Shown: one piece after another, positions 45,473 through 59,100 of the stretch
Layout of the letters: the number at the start of each line of letters is the position of its first letter
Position numbering within the stretch: the first letter of the stretch is position 1
NCBI GenBank assembly: GCA_014925825.1
Contig: JACGCK010000030.1
Location: forward strand, 186,001 to 250,000
Length of the DNA: 64,000 nucleotides
Reading direction: 5' to 3'
Source of the DNA: Pholiota molesta
Lineage: Eukaryota; Basidiomycota; Agaricomycetes; Agaricales; Strophariaceae
Program-made: the position numbers and the translations under genes
Notes under the pieces: model-generated
What the model was told of the DNA's origin: nothing
The model's input: only the letters and a program-made list of their open reading frames with translations
Database searches by the model: none

Positions 45473-48400
45473 ATGGCGTCCCATGGTAAGTAGGCGTTGA
45501 TTCTGTTTAATTTACTTCAACGTACAGCTGATTTGCGTCAGGTACCATTACAGCCAAAGGGAAGGGGCGCTGCAGAGCAGCGAGAGTTGCTGCCCACCCC
45601 TTTCAACTGGCGCTATTCACGAGTGGTACGTCGGAGGAAACTCTGACTGGCGCAATTGGAAATTGGGACCCCGGTGCTCAGGTATTTCAAACTAACAAAA
45701 ACCTTCCTGGACCGCCTAACTTTTTTTTTCTGACAGATATACATACAAAGCATGCAGGAGTTCGAGCGAGGCGTGTTCTCAACCTATGGGAACCATGACT
45801 TGCTCCTCCGTGACGCAGTAGGCCTTGACCTTGGCCCGAATCCGAAGCCATTGGGTGCGAAGTTGGCTCGCCAACACTACCTACTCTGCAACACTATTTC
45901 TTCGTATCGCCTGGTTGAAGAGTTGGGCCAATTATCAAATACACCTCCCATGATGGCGGCTCCTCGCTCATCCCGGCAAATTTCCGACGTGACAATAGAG
46001 GTACTTGAACATTTCCACCAGCTGTCAACCTTCAACTCATATGATACAAAGCATCTCGACACACTCAAAGACATTGCTTCTTTAGTAAACAACTTCTGTC
46101 AAGCTGTCGACGGAATGTCCAACTTCCGCCTCACTGGACAGGGGGGGGCTGGACCCCTGGCCCATTTAGCGACTTTGTTCCAATTAAAGAAGGCTACCGA
46201 TTTCGCGAAAATTTTGACCAACTTAACAGTGGCAGCATTGCATTTGGGCTACGTACTTGAGACACCTTTTCATGGGAAATTGCCAGATCTTCCAGACTCC
46301 CTTGATGACTACTTAGCCACTTTGCCAGGGTACAACTATCTTTTGTGTTCTCTTGTCTATTCTGACACGAATATAAAGGCTTTCAGGCGACTCTTCGATG
46401 CTGCAGAAATTTCCCGATGAGGTCAATTTTCTGAGGAGCCTTTATTTCGGGGCAACTGAAAAGGAGAAACCCAACATACGCTCTACGCTCCAAGTTGTCC
46501 TTATGATTTCGCCGCTGACTATTCTTGCGCCTAAGAAGAGGTGGAGCCGCAAAAACATGCATGAAGTAGACATGCCCATTCCTTCATATTCAGTTTTTTT
46601 GCTCATCGCCCGTCATCTAGTTTGCTGCATCCTTAGGAAATGTGCGCCCGCCAGAGCTGGTCAAGGTGGAGCGTCTGGTCTTCAAGACCATCTATGATGT
46701 GGCTCGTCGTGGAACAGACGTGGTCACCGCCGCTCTTCAGTTATGTAAGGCGTTGTCTATGGTGGTGCATAATGGCGAACTTTTTGCCAATAACGTCCGT
46801 TACTGGTTTGACCTGGGTAAGGTTCGATAATATTATATCTATCTATCATATCTTCTCACGAAGCATGCATTAGCAAACCTGAAGTTGAATTTTTCCAGTG
46901 CTACGATTGCCGAAATGGATAACACCAGGCTCACAGTAGTGGCTCATCCTACATCAATGGATGGTGATTCAAATCAAGAGCAATTCCCAGAAAGTATAAC
47001 CACTGAAGCTTTCAGTGAGGCTACGGCTAGTGAGTCTTTTAGAAATTTCTCATAATAAACTCTCAGAAGATGGAAATCTTTAGGAACATCCGAGAACCCG
47101 CATGGCCAAGAGCCTCCCAATTCGCATAATAAGTCACTTGTTGACGAATACGGAACTTCGAGTGACAACGATTCTGACCTTTCTGATTTGGAAACTATCG
47201 AGATCGAGTATCGCCAAGGGATTGTGGGCCTAACGCATTCCACCCAGCGCTCCATGGATAACAGCGACATCAGTGATTCAGACACAGAAGATGAAGACAC
47301 AGAAGATGAAGGCGCAGGAACCGTGGTAGCTGTAAACGAGAACGAGGATGGCGAGGACGAGGTTGATGAGGACGAGGACGAGGATGGTGATGATGTCATG
47401 GAGGACGACGCAGAGGACCCTACACTACCTCAAGCTTCTAGGAAAAAGGTTGGATTGGGCTCACTAGTACCCAACCAAAATCTCCGTAAGCGAAGGAGGG
47501 CTGCCGATGAGAAAGCGGAAAATGGGAAGAAGCCAGGGAATAGGCATCCTGGGCGTCTGCGATACCCTAAGCTTGATGTAGCCCTCAAAGCTACCCGCCC
47601 TGCCAAACGAAGAAAGGTGGTTGAAGGCCAACCTGTACTCAATGACACGCCTTCTGAAGGTGCACCCCCATCCAATGACGTACCTCTCGAGCTTATTATC
47701 ATCGATTATGTATGCTTTGTCATTCCGTGATGAATCAGTTATTAATTTCATTTTAGGACACAGAAGAAGAAGCCGAGGTCGCTGAAGTTGAAGAAAACAC
47801 CCTTGAACTTGATCCTACACCCTCTGTGAGCTTATTTTTAGCATTCTCATAATGCTATGTTCTCAACATTTGTTTAGATCCTCCACAGCAAGAATGAATA
47901 CAGCCTTTACGGGCCGACAGAGAGCAGCTTGTTATCCTTCTCTCCTATCTCACATGTGAGCCTATCTCGAAACTCATGACTGTAAGAAATTGTTTTATAT
48001 TAGCATATTTCAAGCGCAACGTGGATCTCCGTTGTCAGGAGGAGTTCCTCCAGGCAGTTCTGGACTCCTATGTCGATGATAAACCTCTTCATTTAGTCAA
48101 CCCTGAGAAATCGGCGTTCTATAGCCTCACCGCGGCCGAATTTGAGAAGAAATCCGTCCACGAAATTCAAAATATCTTTGCTCACCAAAACATTGTGGTG
48201 TATGATCTTCCCCAAAAAGGCCTTGTGGAGTTCGACGAGGCTGGTTTTTACACATTAGTCCCTTCATTGGACGAAAAGATTGATGTCCAAGGTATCTAAT
48301 TTAACTTCCTGTTCATTTTCATAATTGAATCACCATGCAATAGATCAATCTATTAATACAAAGGGAAACTACAACAGTCGTTTAAGGAGAGGCACTGCCA

Positions 48401-49889
48401 GGCAGATTCTGGCTGCTCATCGTCAAAATGGAGGAAAGATACTGAATGCCTTGAATTTCCCTGGAACCCATCTCGCCTACCCCGATCTTCCTCTATCATC
48501 AGATCTGGTTGCATGGGAGGCGACGCGTTCGCGAAAGATGAGCCGGGATGAAGATTTTCCTACACGAAACATGAGGTGGTTTTTAGCAGCTACAAAGGGT
48601 GCCACCCACATGTGGCACATCGATTCAGATGGCGCTGGAACGATTATCGGTGCTGATAATGGCTCCAAATGCTGGATAGTTGCATACCCGAAGGAAGGCC
48701 ACAGCGAAGAATCCTTTGCGTCCATCGATTTTTTCTTACCGCCTTTCGATATAACCAAGGCCTGCAAGGCCAAGTGGACATTAGAAGCTATTGTTCTCTC
48801 ACCAGGCTCACGCTTGTAGGTTCTCCTTGGCTCGATTGTTGTATAACATCTCATCTCAAAGGTCTTCGTAGACTCATGCGCCCCAATACCCCACATGCAG
48901 TATTCACAATAGATAGTGCAATTTGCAGGGGGGCCACTTTTACTCAATCTCAACCATGCAGGCAACAGCTGCGAGTCTAATGCACTCCTTTCTCACTGGA
49001 TCCCTTACCACAAATACACATCATGATCCCTCCAGGGCCCTTCTGCGAAGGATGGCAGAGCTCTGTTATCTGGTTCTAGTTCGTAACAAGCAGAACGATA
49101 GTAAGTATTCCATGAATCTTTCAAGCCCATTTCTAAGGAAGGAATTCATTTAGACCCTCGTACACTTGTACACGTTCCTAGCCTCGACAATATGGATGGG
49201 GTTCTCAACTTGCTCTCATTATGCAACCTCGTCATTTTTGCAAATGTTCTTGATAACAGGACCTATCTTGATTGGCAAAAAAATCCGAATCTTTCCCGGA
49301 ATCATACCAAAAAGTATGAAGCATATGATCGCAATGCATTATCTGTTGAAGAACGTGAAAAGTATCGACATGCACGAGGGATGTGTTTTCAGATACTCTT
49401 TTGGTTTGCTGCTTCCTTCGAAGTTACTGCTAAAGGCAGTTCTGGGGAAATTATCCAGATAGACAACATCCTCGAACATCTCATTTTTGCATACCTTGTC
49501 CAGCAGGGTCGTGCTCTTCTGATATACAAAGAAAAAGCAGATAGAGTTAAAATCTCTGGCTTTCCAGGCTGTACTCTGGAGAAGTTGAATGCTCAATTGG
49601 ATGCTGTCTTTGCCTTGAATGACAAGCTAAAGGAGAGCTGGAAATCCTCAGCTGGTGACCCGGAAACCAAATATTGCAACCTTTTGTGGTCTGGATGCAA
49701 GGACCTCATCTTCAAGAGAAAGGACGCAGCAAGCATTTCTCGGGATTTCAAGGGTTTGTCGTGTTCATGGCATTTATGGATGATAATCTGACTCTTTCTT
49801 TCTTAGTTGTTGATTTTAGCGCAAGTGGAACGACTGCTCTTGACTCCCGCTTCTTCAAGGGATATACCACTGGGTTTGAGGGCTTATGA
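45473..49889 (+). CDS. JmjC-like domain protein (about 1,240 aa, 14 exons)
   Basis: A 13-bp first exon (45473-45485) joins in phase to 45542-45681 and then 45737 onward. All later junctions keep frame to TGA at 49887-49889. The N-terminal 500 residues are helical and uncharacterised (HGKLPDLPDSLDDYLATLPG; KVERLVFKTIYDVARR). An acidic and basic disordered region follows (DSDTEDEDTEDE; RPAKRRKVVEG). Then comes a cupin-like catalytic region: NALNFPGTHLAYPDLPL, RWFLAATKGATHMWHIDSDG with the H-x-D iron ligands, GSKCWIVAYPK with a Lys placed to bind 2-oxoglutarate, and PNTPHAVFTID with the distal His. A helical C-terminal domain ends it. These landmarks match JmjC dioxygenases, and such long JmjC-like proteins form an expanded family in Agaricomycetes. 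Histone demethylation or protein hydroxylation is possible but unproven. The gene appears intact. Confidence 0.8.
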
Positions 49890-52617
49890 CTAAAATGCAG
49901 AGTTAGCATGTAGCAGCTACAATCACATTTCTATGTACATTTGGCCTAATTCACCAGAGATAAACTGAGATAGCTTGTAATGTCAGCAAATCCGGGGATG
50001 CTGCCATACGCCGTAAACTCCCATGCAGCTATTGACACGGCGGACATATTAGGGGAGGGTGGATGGTTCAGACGTGATTCAGACACGATCTCATGGTGAT
50101 TCAACGGCGATTCACATGAATCACACACATCCCCCTTTTTGATGCCCCGAGTGATATGTCTAGGCGTGTGCCGTACTTATCGACATCGGTTGCACATTTA
50201 GTTTGCAGCGTTCAGGCTATCATTAGTGCACGGATCTTCTTCTAAAAAATTGGAATCATATTTAACGCATCTTTGCCCACGAAATGCATTCAAAATGGAT
50301 GTATTGGTTTATGCAATAACACGGCGTGTCTAAGACGTTGTAAACCCGAGATCCAAGTACCAAAGATGTCCTTCTACTGTTTCACTGCCTAATCATTTCC
50401 AACCCAAGCGGAGAGTATTCCTACACCTTCATTTCTTTTGAGTCCTTGCGCAAGGCGGCCCCAGCGGAGCAGAGTTTGTCACGAATGACTCGCGATGTTG
50501 TCGCGATGAAAGGCTGGAGGGCTGCAGGGAAACCAGCAGGGCTGGCGACCTCGGCGGCTCCATATCACACCCTAAATCAAGATTCGTAAGGTCGACGGCT
50601 GCTGTGCATACATGTACACCATACCTTACCTGCCTCAGCGCATCTCAACATATGCAAACCCGTGGAGTCGTCGAGAGCATCATTACATCGTGCCAACTGG
50701 GAGTATGTCGTCCTGAGGGCAATTGGGCGAGATTTGAACAGGTACCATCTCAGATAATATCACAGCATCTGATATGGGCTCTATCCCGAGGCCTCTGCTT
50801 GGTCGCACTGACCATTCCAGCTGCCCACCCCCGATATCCTCTAGAAGCTATCACGATGCCCGCACCACCTTGATGACCCTCAGCCATTGATCCAGGATCT
50901 GACGCTTGAAAACCAAACCGAACAATATCTGGCCACGCTTTTCAAGAAAATAGATGACTTGGAAGCGGCGGTGACGTTGAGGATAGCCCAAGGTTGGTAA
51001 CAGCGGAAGCGACCCTGACGCAAACTGAAGATCAGTCAGAAGATGCCGGGATTCGGTGAACATCTTCGATTGAGAGCATGGCCAGTGGGTCAGAGTAGTC
51101 AGCCTTCTGGAAGGGTCGGGGGTGTTTTCAGCGTGTTTATGTGCAGGAATACCTATCGCGACCGGCGGCGTTGGTTGAGTGGCATTGGGAGGAACAGAAG
51201 GTGATGGCACGGGAAGAGGTGCGGGGGTGGAGCCTCAAGCTTCTCAGTGAAGTGTTGGGGACTTCCTGCTCCCAGTTGTCGTCCACGAAGATGTCGTCCA
51301 CGAAGAAATCAAGATGGGCGAGTCGCCGTACTTGAGATCGTCGGGTGGGTATCAGTTTCGCATAGCTGGCTGCCAATTGTTCCGTCGCTTCCAAATGGGC
51401 GCCTTGTTCATGGTTGGGATTGACGTCTGGTTCCGTTGGTGGGGTGGGATTTAGGCTGGCCAAGCAACCATCGCTGCGCGACCCCTCTGGAAATGTGCCC
51501 GCCGCGCTTCTTGGGATACATGTTGGATCCCACCACATTTTGGGTACACTCACAGGGAACATTGCACGGCGTGGTTTGTTATGTTGCTAGATAGATCATG
51601 TTAATGACAAGAAATTTCTTTATAAAGTGCACAGGACTGACCATTGGGAGGTGCTCGGCCATCGAATGTCAGAGATTTCCTGAAAAGTCATCAACCCGAC
51701 GCGACGCGTCTGTTTGGGTGGGTGTCGTGCCCTGTTTGTCAAAGGAGTTATACTTCCATTGATGAGAGCAGAAACGCTGCCGCGCTGCAGCTTGCACCGA
51801 GTGCCCATCGGGCGTCTGAGTATTAGGGTCGGTTTTGTGTTACATTCGGTTGGAAACCAATCTACAGAAAATGAGTATTAGTGATATTCTGATGCATAGA
51901 GAATTTTTTTACCTTGATCAAGGCTAGTCTCTCTAGACAGACCAAATAATAGATCTAGATGACAATCGATCTATATATATAGATCAAGGCCCTTGTCACA
52001 CAAGTGCAAAGTTTGGCCTTCGTACCAAAACGCTCAGCATTATCTTAAACAAACTCACAAGGTGCCTAGGTCTAGTGCCTCTAGATATACGTTGCTTCAA
52101 GCCTTTCGCGGGCGAGGTCAATACGTTGCGGTGTATGTTCCGGTGAGTTCAGGAATCGATAACTTGCACATATCGTCTCTAACTAGCCACTATGTTGCTA
52201 GTACTTAGGACTTTCTCGTTCACCCGTCCCTCATCGCCATGCAGCGCGTTCATGACACGTTCTCCACTCCACGACTGAATCTCCACCCATCGACTGACTG
52301 CGATGTTAGCAGACACGTAGGCGGGCTACGTAGGAAGTACGGCACCTGCATCGTCATCCACAACAAAGGTGGGTCGCTACCTGTGTCAAGTTATGCGCGA
52401 TTGAAACTTGTACAGGAGCCTCGGATCCCAAACAGCAGGAAGGTGGCAGATGATGTGGCTGGCCGCAGAGAAGCGAGGTTGGCGTCGGCAGCACAGACGG
52501 AAGTAAATTGCCTTATGGCAGGATAAATTTTTGGGAAAGAGCGTGGCCACTGACGCTCACATCTCGTACGGTACGTCCCATTGCCATACATGTCCTGACC
52601 ACCAGATCCATTACTAG
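49890..52617. other. Gene-poor stretch with unassigned open frames
   Basis: Minus-strand frames at 51562-51137 (NPTPPTEPDVNPNHEQG; LAHLDFFVDDIFVDDNWEQE) and 51210-50851 (a Pro-rich start, IYFLEKRGQILFGLVFKRQI at the end) could be exons of one hypothetical gene. A plus-strand frame at 52239-52526 is also open. No motif or full splice model supports any of them. Confidence 0.3.
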
Positions 52618-53047
52618 AATGACCCTCGCTAAATCAAAGCGGTTGGGCCAAGTATCTACACCCACCCGCGGGCAAAACGCCCGCAGCCTGCCGTCGCCCA
52701 TCCGACCGTCACCTGGCCAGCGAAAGGGGAAACGGAAAAGGGTAAGGAGACACGAAGTAGCGCGATCGCGAACTTCCAAGGCCCAAGTCATCCAGGTCCA
52801 TGCCCGTCTGGCGACGAAAGCTTGGGCTGCCAGCGGTGTGAGTATCATATCATATCCTTGAAGGCTGTCGACAGAAGCTAAACAAATATATCCAATCAGT
52901 TTGCACCCGGAGGGTCTTGCGGTTCCAAGAACCGTAAGAGCTCAGGATGTGCCCGCAGACGAAGGCACCGATTCTGGGTCCGAGTCTGACACTGAACCAG
53001 CAACGACACCATATATCAACGATGAAGGGAATACTGGCAGAGCTTGA
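52618..53047 (+). CDS. Possible two-exon basic hypothetical protein
   Basis: ATG 52618 opens MTLAKSKRLGQVSTPTRGQN and a Lys/Arg-rich stretch (GQRKGKRKRVRRHEVARS) to a GTGAGT donor near 52839. A second exon after 52898 reads an acidic DVPADEGTDSGSESDTEPAT segment before a stop near 53047. The splice phase is not certain. A further helical, basic frame (53020-53243) overlaps. Family unknown. Confidence 0.3.
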
Positions 53048-53247
53048 GCAATCTCATGCGCGGCTCCGAAGGCACCACAAACGGGCGAAGAAGAACCTGG
53101 CCAAGGAACGCCGGCGCAATTGGCGAGCAAATAAAAAGCTGAAGCAGACGAAAGCGAGGCTGGACGGACTCATAAAAGCTTGGCTTCGATTATTGCTGGG
53201 TAGGTTATTTCGATTGATATGTTGTTCAGGCATAACGATGTAAATGC

Positions 53248-53907
53248 GTCCCATTGAATAAATCAAGTATAATTATAACGGTCAACACGTTAAGCTACAG
53301 AGACATCATGAAGAACGCCGTAACACATTCAACTCAGTGTTAGATAACTGAGGTCGCGCTGAACGGTTCTTGTGGATTACTTAATCCCTCGAATATCCGT
53401 CCTGCCAGATTACTTACCCAGTCTGCCTCAGCACGTATAGCTGAGGTTTGGGCGGGATCAGTATGGATTATTCTGGAGTCATGAATTTTCCCACAAATCA
53501 CAAATCCGGCAAACGGATTATTTGGGTGAAACACAGTGTATGTTTTTTTCTGACTGAAGTTGCAGACAAGGTCAAGAACACGTTGAGAATTCAAAGGCTA
53601 GAATGAAGTCTCTGGGCTTTAAAAGATACTGGAATGGTACTGGAAGGTAGCTAAGGATCTGGAGCAATTACGGGTATCTACAAGTAAACCAAAGGAGTCG
53701 AGATGATTCCAGATGGGATCGAAACACAAACGCGGGGATCAGGATACCATACAAAAGATAAGACTAGAAATTAGATGATGCAAACCCCATCACAATAGGC
53801 GCGTAAATTCTATTGGCCAAAATTGATGTTAGGACTTGGATTTGTTGATAACCGCAGCGGCATTACTTTGTAAGGGGGAGATTAACCCGCTCTGACATCT
53901 ATGCCAT
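53248..53907. other. Gene-free stretch
   Basis: AT-rich; nothing recognised. Confidence 0.4.
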
Positions 53908-55200
53908 CTACTCCCAACCCGTCCCTCGCTCGACCATTCCAATGTGCCCACCCGAGTAGTCCATATGTTCTGATGGGTCTGCATAGCGGCCCGGGTGATC
54001 AAGATAGTCCCAGAACTCCATGTGAGCTGTCATATTTGAGGATAAAACTGCATTAAAAGACTAGACTGGGTTAGATTTTCTTAGGATCCAAGAGCAACAA
54101 CATGAGCACTTACCGCAAAATTCAACAAAAAAAGGAAAACTAAAGGGTTCTCTGAGACTTCATACAACTGCCAGTATGCCCTGATGAGCGCAAAGAGACA
54201 AGCTACACGCGCCAAATATACTCCACGGCGGGACATCTTCCAATTGATGTATGCGTCCAAGCAGATTATTGTCACGCTGCTATAAATATCAGCTGGCTAA
54301 CGCATCAGGATAACCACCAACATATGCAAATGTTGCTCACTTACTGAGAAATCCAATTATTGCCAATTCGGATGGCAAATGGCAAAAACAATCTGGCTCC
54401 CAGCAGACCAAATCAACGCGGCAAAGATTTGCAGCGGATGTACCAAATGCCAGTCCTACAAGAACAAGGCCAAAAGCAGAAGCCATGAATGACGTGTCTA
54501 ACTTCCATGTCAGCCTTTGACCGGTCTTGAAGGTCATGGTGGCTTTAGAAGACCTGTGTTGACCAATGTCAGAAATTGTCAGACTCCAAATTCAACAACT
54601 CACCAGAGTACGACGAGAGTCAGCGCTAGTGCCAGCCTATATTCAATTATACCGAATGTCGGTACTTTTATTGGCAAGTAAGAAATTGACCCCCAGGCCA
54701 TAGATAATGTAAATATTGCTCTTACCAGAAAGGATTAGAAGGGATACGAGTTGATTAGATATGGCAAAGAATGAGAAAGCATCTTTGTACTGGAAACCGA
54801 CGAGGTAGTAATTCCACACCAGCGCCACTCCCATTGAAATTAAACAGAGAACATTTAGGATGGCGATGGCTAGGATTCCAGTCATAAGATACATCAGGTG
54901 CGCAAACCATTGAACACTTACCAATGAGCATTGTCTGAAAACCTGGAAATTCGACGGCAACGATGGTGGGGTTGAGGAGATACTGATGTGTGTCAACGTT
55001 GAGCCTCGAGGACCCAGTCCGAGCGTGAGATTCAGAAATTTAGGGTCACAAACCGGTGTTTGGCTGGCCAAAGCCATATAGATTCCTGCACTGTCCAAGC
55101 TTCTAAAATCCTTCTGACTCTATAGATTCACGGTTATTATATTGGTATCTTCCATAGATAGATAAGCTGGTACCACTATGAGAAAAGTTGATTCGTCCAT
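53908..55200 (-). CDS. Multi-helix integral membrane protein
   Basis: ATG 55200 (MDESTFLIV) and five to six further exons keep frame to TAG at 53908. A soluble N-terminal part (SLDSAGIYMALASQTPVCDP; NLTLGLGPRGS with an N-glycosylation-like NLT) precedes hydrophobic helices: FAHLMYLMTGILAIAILNVL, VALVWNYYLVGFQYK, AISNQLVSLLILS, ASAFGLVLVGLAFGTSAANL and AIIGFLTDIYSSVTIICL, with NPLVFLFLLNFA, and a polar tail (FWDYLDHPGRYADPSEHMDY). The CRVDLVCWEPDCFCHLP loop and the following TDI helix correspond to CREDVNCKEPTLCICYLP and TDI in the 60284 gene, so the two are probably distant relatives. Role unknown. Confidence 0.6.
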
Positions 55201-56100
55201 TGCCTGAAGATCAGACCTAATGTTAGCTGTAATTCCTGAGCATCTACAAGTAAGTACTCTCAAACAAGAAGGCCAAAAACAGACCTCACCTGGATGTACA
55301 GAGCGAAAATCTGCGTACTGCTAGAGCCTGAGTACTGAGATAAGATTTTCCTAGAAAATGATACGTCAGTTATATTCCCATCAAGTGCGAACACTCAACG
55401 AACACTCAATGATCATGAGTCCTTACCTCATTCTTCCCCATCTACCTTGACCTGCGCTGTTGGTTGAACATTCTACCTCTTGTATGAGGCTGATCATGAA
55501 CACATAGAAGCTAGATTTATAGTTTTCGCCACGGCATGTATCAGGTATGTCCTGTAATCTCCCAATGGAAGAATGCATGGGTTGATGCCACTGAACCCTT
55601 GGTTTGCATTTGCGGCACTCGATTATGTCCATTATGGCTTCACAGGCTATCTTCAACAACAGCAACTAGTGAGCAATGAAGGGCAGGTCACTCAAGCTAG
55701 AGAGACAACCATACCTGGTTGTCTCGATACGAAGACAGACTTGGAGCCCAATCTGCAAAGTGCGGTTAGCTTGTTGCCCATTTGGCCCTTTGTTCTTTCT
55801 TTGCGATCGCTCAAACCTCACAGAAGGGCTAACAGGAAATACCACCGATTGAAAGAAGGTTAGCTTAGGCCACAGCACAAAAAGACGAACGAGGCTGAGG
55901 GCGAGATGGATGCACTTATAGCACGACAATACCTTGCCTTCAAAAACACGTCGACGGATCTCTTTTGGTGTCACGGATAGAAAGGTAGGAAGCCAAGGCA
56001 GATGAATAAAGCTGTAGCCACAGTGTGCAAGCCACTTTCCATTGGAACTGAAACGGCAGAGCATGCCACAGTGATATTCCGACAATCTTGGGCTCATATA
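55201..56100. other. Unassigned minus-strand open frames
   Basis: Frames at 56097-55666 (MSPRLSEYHCGMLCRFSSNG; RRRVFEGKVLSCYKCIHLAL) and 55665-55423 (KIACEAIMDIIECRKCKP) are open and Cys-containing but match nothing I know. They could be one gene split by an intron near 55665. Confidence 0.25.
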
Positions 56101-59100
56101 ACCGCGTGTGTTTATGCCAATCTCTGAAGGTTACTTCAATAACTGAAAATGTTGCCCTGCTCCAGAACGACCTGCAATTGGAGTAGCTTTACTTGTGATT
56201 TGTATTGGACCAGTGGGGATGCAACACTCACCAAGACCTGATCCAGAAATTTATAGGTGGCGCAAAGCCTGTGCGTGAACGGTGTTATGATTCGCATGGA
56301 TTTCCTCGAAGCATCGGCACCATTCAGCGAGGTTCATGATTCATCTTTGTATATGTGTCAGTTATTCACCTGGAATTATTAGGTGGCACATATAGATAGG
56401 GGGAACAAGCTTATAGGTGGCTTACATTAAGACGCTAATCCAAGCTTTTTGGAAATTGCTACCTTGAGTGGTGCCCTGTTCAGCCAAATTTGTGAGCCTC
56501 ACCTGCTGCCAATGAGAAGCAATCCGTCATCAAACATGTTCACAATGCCGATAGAGACTCACATGCTCTTCAACAGGTTTCTCCATTTTCTTGCGATGTG
56601 TACCCCATCCTTGAATTCAGCCATAGTGACCCTCTGGCGGACTGTTGGGCTGTTTTCGTGACTTGTGTAACCTGTTGCCTGTGGACGTGCAACGTGCTCC
56701 GAGTCCCATCTGCTGTCCGATGTGCAAATGCTGCCCACTCTGTACCTTTAGAGTGGCTTAGGATTGCCCTGCTGTGTGCAAGTGAGGGCGCGTTCCACCG
56801 TGACCACGCCGGCGCGATGGCTTTAACTGTTCTCTCTCGGATATAGATGGCAGACTCCTGTGAGTTATTTGCTCTTGGACGCACAGTGGCTTTAGGTAAC
56901 GGAGGCAGCTGAAATTTGAAAACTCTACCAATAGGTCTTCCCTGTAGGCTGGTAAAGGTGGACAGAAAAAAGGTAAGTATAATATGAGTTCTCAACAAAA
57001 ATCCAGAGCTGATTCGTACCGTAGACACCAATGAATGACAATTTAAAGGACAAGGTCCGAGGCTAAAGAGAGTCGGAGATGTTCTTTGAAAATTCATGGG
57101 CACGCCTAAGCTAATATGACAAGAAACTAGCCAAGGAAATTATCGGATTCAGAACTGTGGAATGTCAGAGTCTCAGTCTGAGTAGCGCTCAAAGCCAACA
57201 ATCCACCGGGATCATGTGATGGCTGGACGCCAGATGAACGACCACTCATGATCATGATCATCGTCGACTCTCGAGTTGAACTCCGCCACCTTGGCTCTGG
57301 TGTCTGGTGAAAACATGATCATGATAACCTGCAGAGTGAGTATGTTATTTTTATCCATTCTCGCCCCTATGGGACTTGTCTATTAGAAAAACTATAATCT
57401 ACGTGTTTAAAGTAGGGTGAACAAAGGGCTTGCTGAAACCGAAAAGTTTGAACGGGTGACCACACAGAAGAAAAGTAGCAGCCGCCAGAAAACTAGTACT
57501 CCAGGTCGGAGTCCAGCATGGTGAGCTCCCAGGAATAGAGCACAACAAGAGCGCAACAAATTTCCTCCATCCCAGGAATATAGCGCAGCAAATTTACTTC
57601 ATCCAAAACCACAGAGTAGAGGATGTCGCATTGTTTGTTTTTATCTACAAACTACAGTAAGATGAATGTGAAATGAGCTTGAATCTAGGATGCAAGAAAA
57701 TTAGAGTGTTGGCATAATTCTTTAAATAATTAAAATTTGGAGGAGCAGCAAACACATTCTTTACCAGCAGGCTCCCCGCTGCAATTCCCCGCTGCATTCC
57801 TGGCATACCACTTCCTCTTTCCATGCAGATGGGAGTCAGACAATGGCTTTTCGACCGCCAGGCTTCTCTCTTCAAGCATTTTACATGCATATGCGTTCCC
57901 TGACATGAGTTGAGGGCCCGGCTCTACAAGAGGCGACTAGGAAAACTAAGCTTACCGCTAGAAGTAAGGTATCAAGATGTTATGTTGGACCGGAAGAAGT
58001 TCGAGAATCAAAGCAGTGATGCAGCAGGCATTTTTGAACGTGAAATTGTTGAACAACAAAGGTCCAACTTCAAGGATTAGAAGTTAAAATTCACCAGCCA
58101 TCACATGATCGAGAATCATGCTGTGTCTGAGGCGTCGCCTGGAGTCGCACATTGCAACAACTTGAACGCAACGGCAGTACTCATCTGGTACTCATCGATT
58201 TAAACAACCCTCCCCTATCAGATCAACCTCAGTTGAAGCAGCATAATTGAATTTCTAGAAAACTCCTTGCCACGCCGCGCCGATTGAAGCAAAAAAACGA
58301 GTGCAGATTTGCAAATTTGTGACCTCACTCCTGCCTCAGCGCTCCTTTCAGGCAGAGATGGCAAGAACTGGGCTGTAGAAAACCCTATTGGCGATATATA
58401 GGTAAGCTCATCGTTGGTATCTTGCTCAACCTCTTGGCATTACAGCCTGCCCTTGGTTCCCATAGACGTCGGCATGGCTCGTTCGCCTGCATGAAACCTG
58501 GAGCTGAAAACAAGCCAAATTTTGATACCCATTCAAGAAAATTCTGCAGGAAAGTCAGTATGCAAGCAATTTATGAACTTTTTGTGCCCCGTACTGACGG
58601 TTGCCATATAGTGATCTCAAGTGAGCAAGTCAGCCATGTGTGAAGGCCTGGTCATGAATATTGTTGAATAGCTTGAATATTTAACGACAGCCAATAAAAA
58701 AACGGCCCATGCATGCGCGCTGCATTCTCTGCATATTCCTGGAGCCAATTTAACATCGCGCAAGCATCATTATTGAGAAGAAACTTACTTGGAGGCGACT
58801 GTCCTGTTGACACCACAATATCCCCGCAGATACGTATTCGTTTGTTGCTCATGATCATGTCTGCATGACCGCAAGGCTTTGAGCTGCTGAAACTTCTGCG
58901 CTCAGGATCTTCTGCACTTAGGATCTACTTCAATTAAAAGCAGGAAAGGCTTCATACCTTCTGTCGATCACTGTCCAGCTTGACATCGCTCAACGTCCAC
59001 TAACCTGTAAACAGAGAGAATATATCTACCTCTGCAAAATATCATTAAGAGACTGAAATTAAAAGCAGGAAAGGTGTAGCAATCTTCGTACCTTCCGCTG

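Noticed and set aside
46974..47399. Ser-rich minus-strand frame of 141 codons
   Set aside because: Complement of the Asp/Glu-rich linker of the JmjC-like gene.
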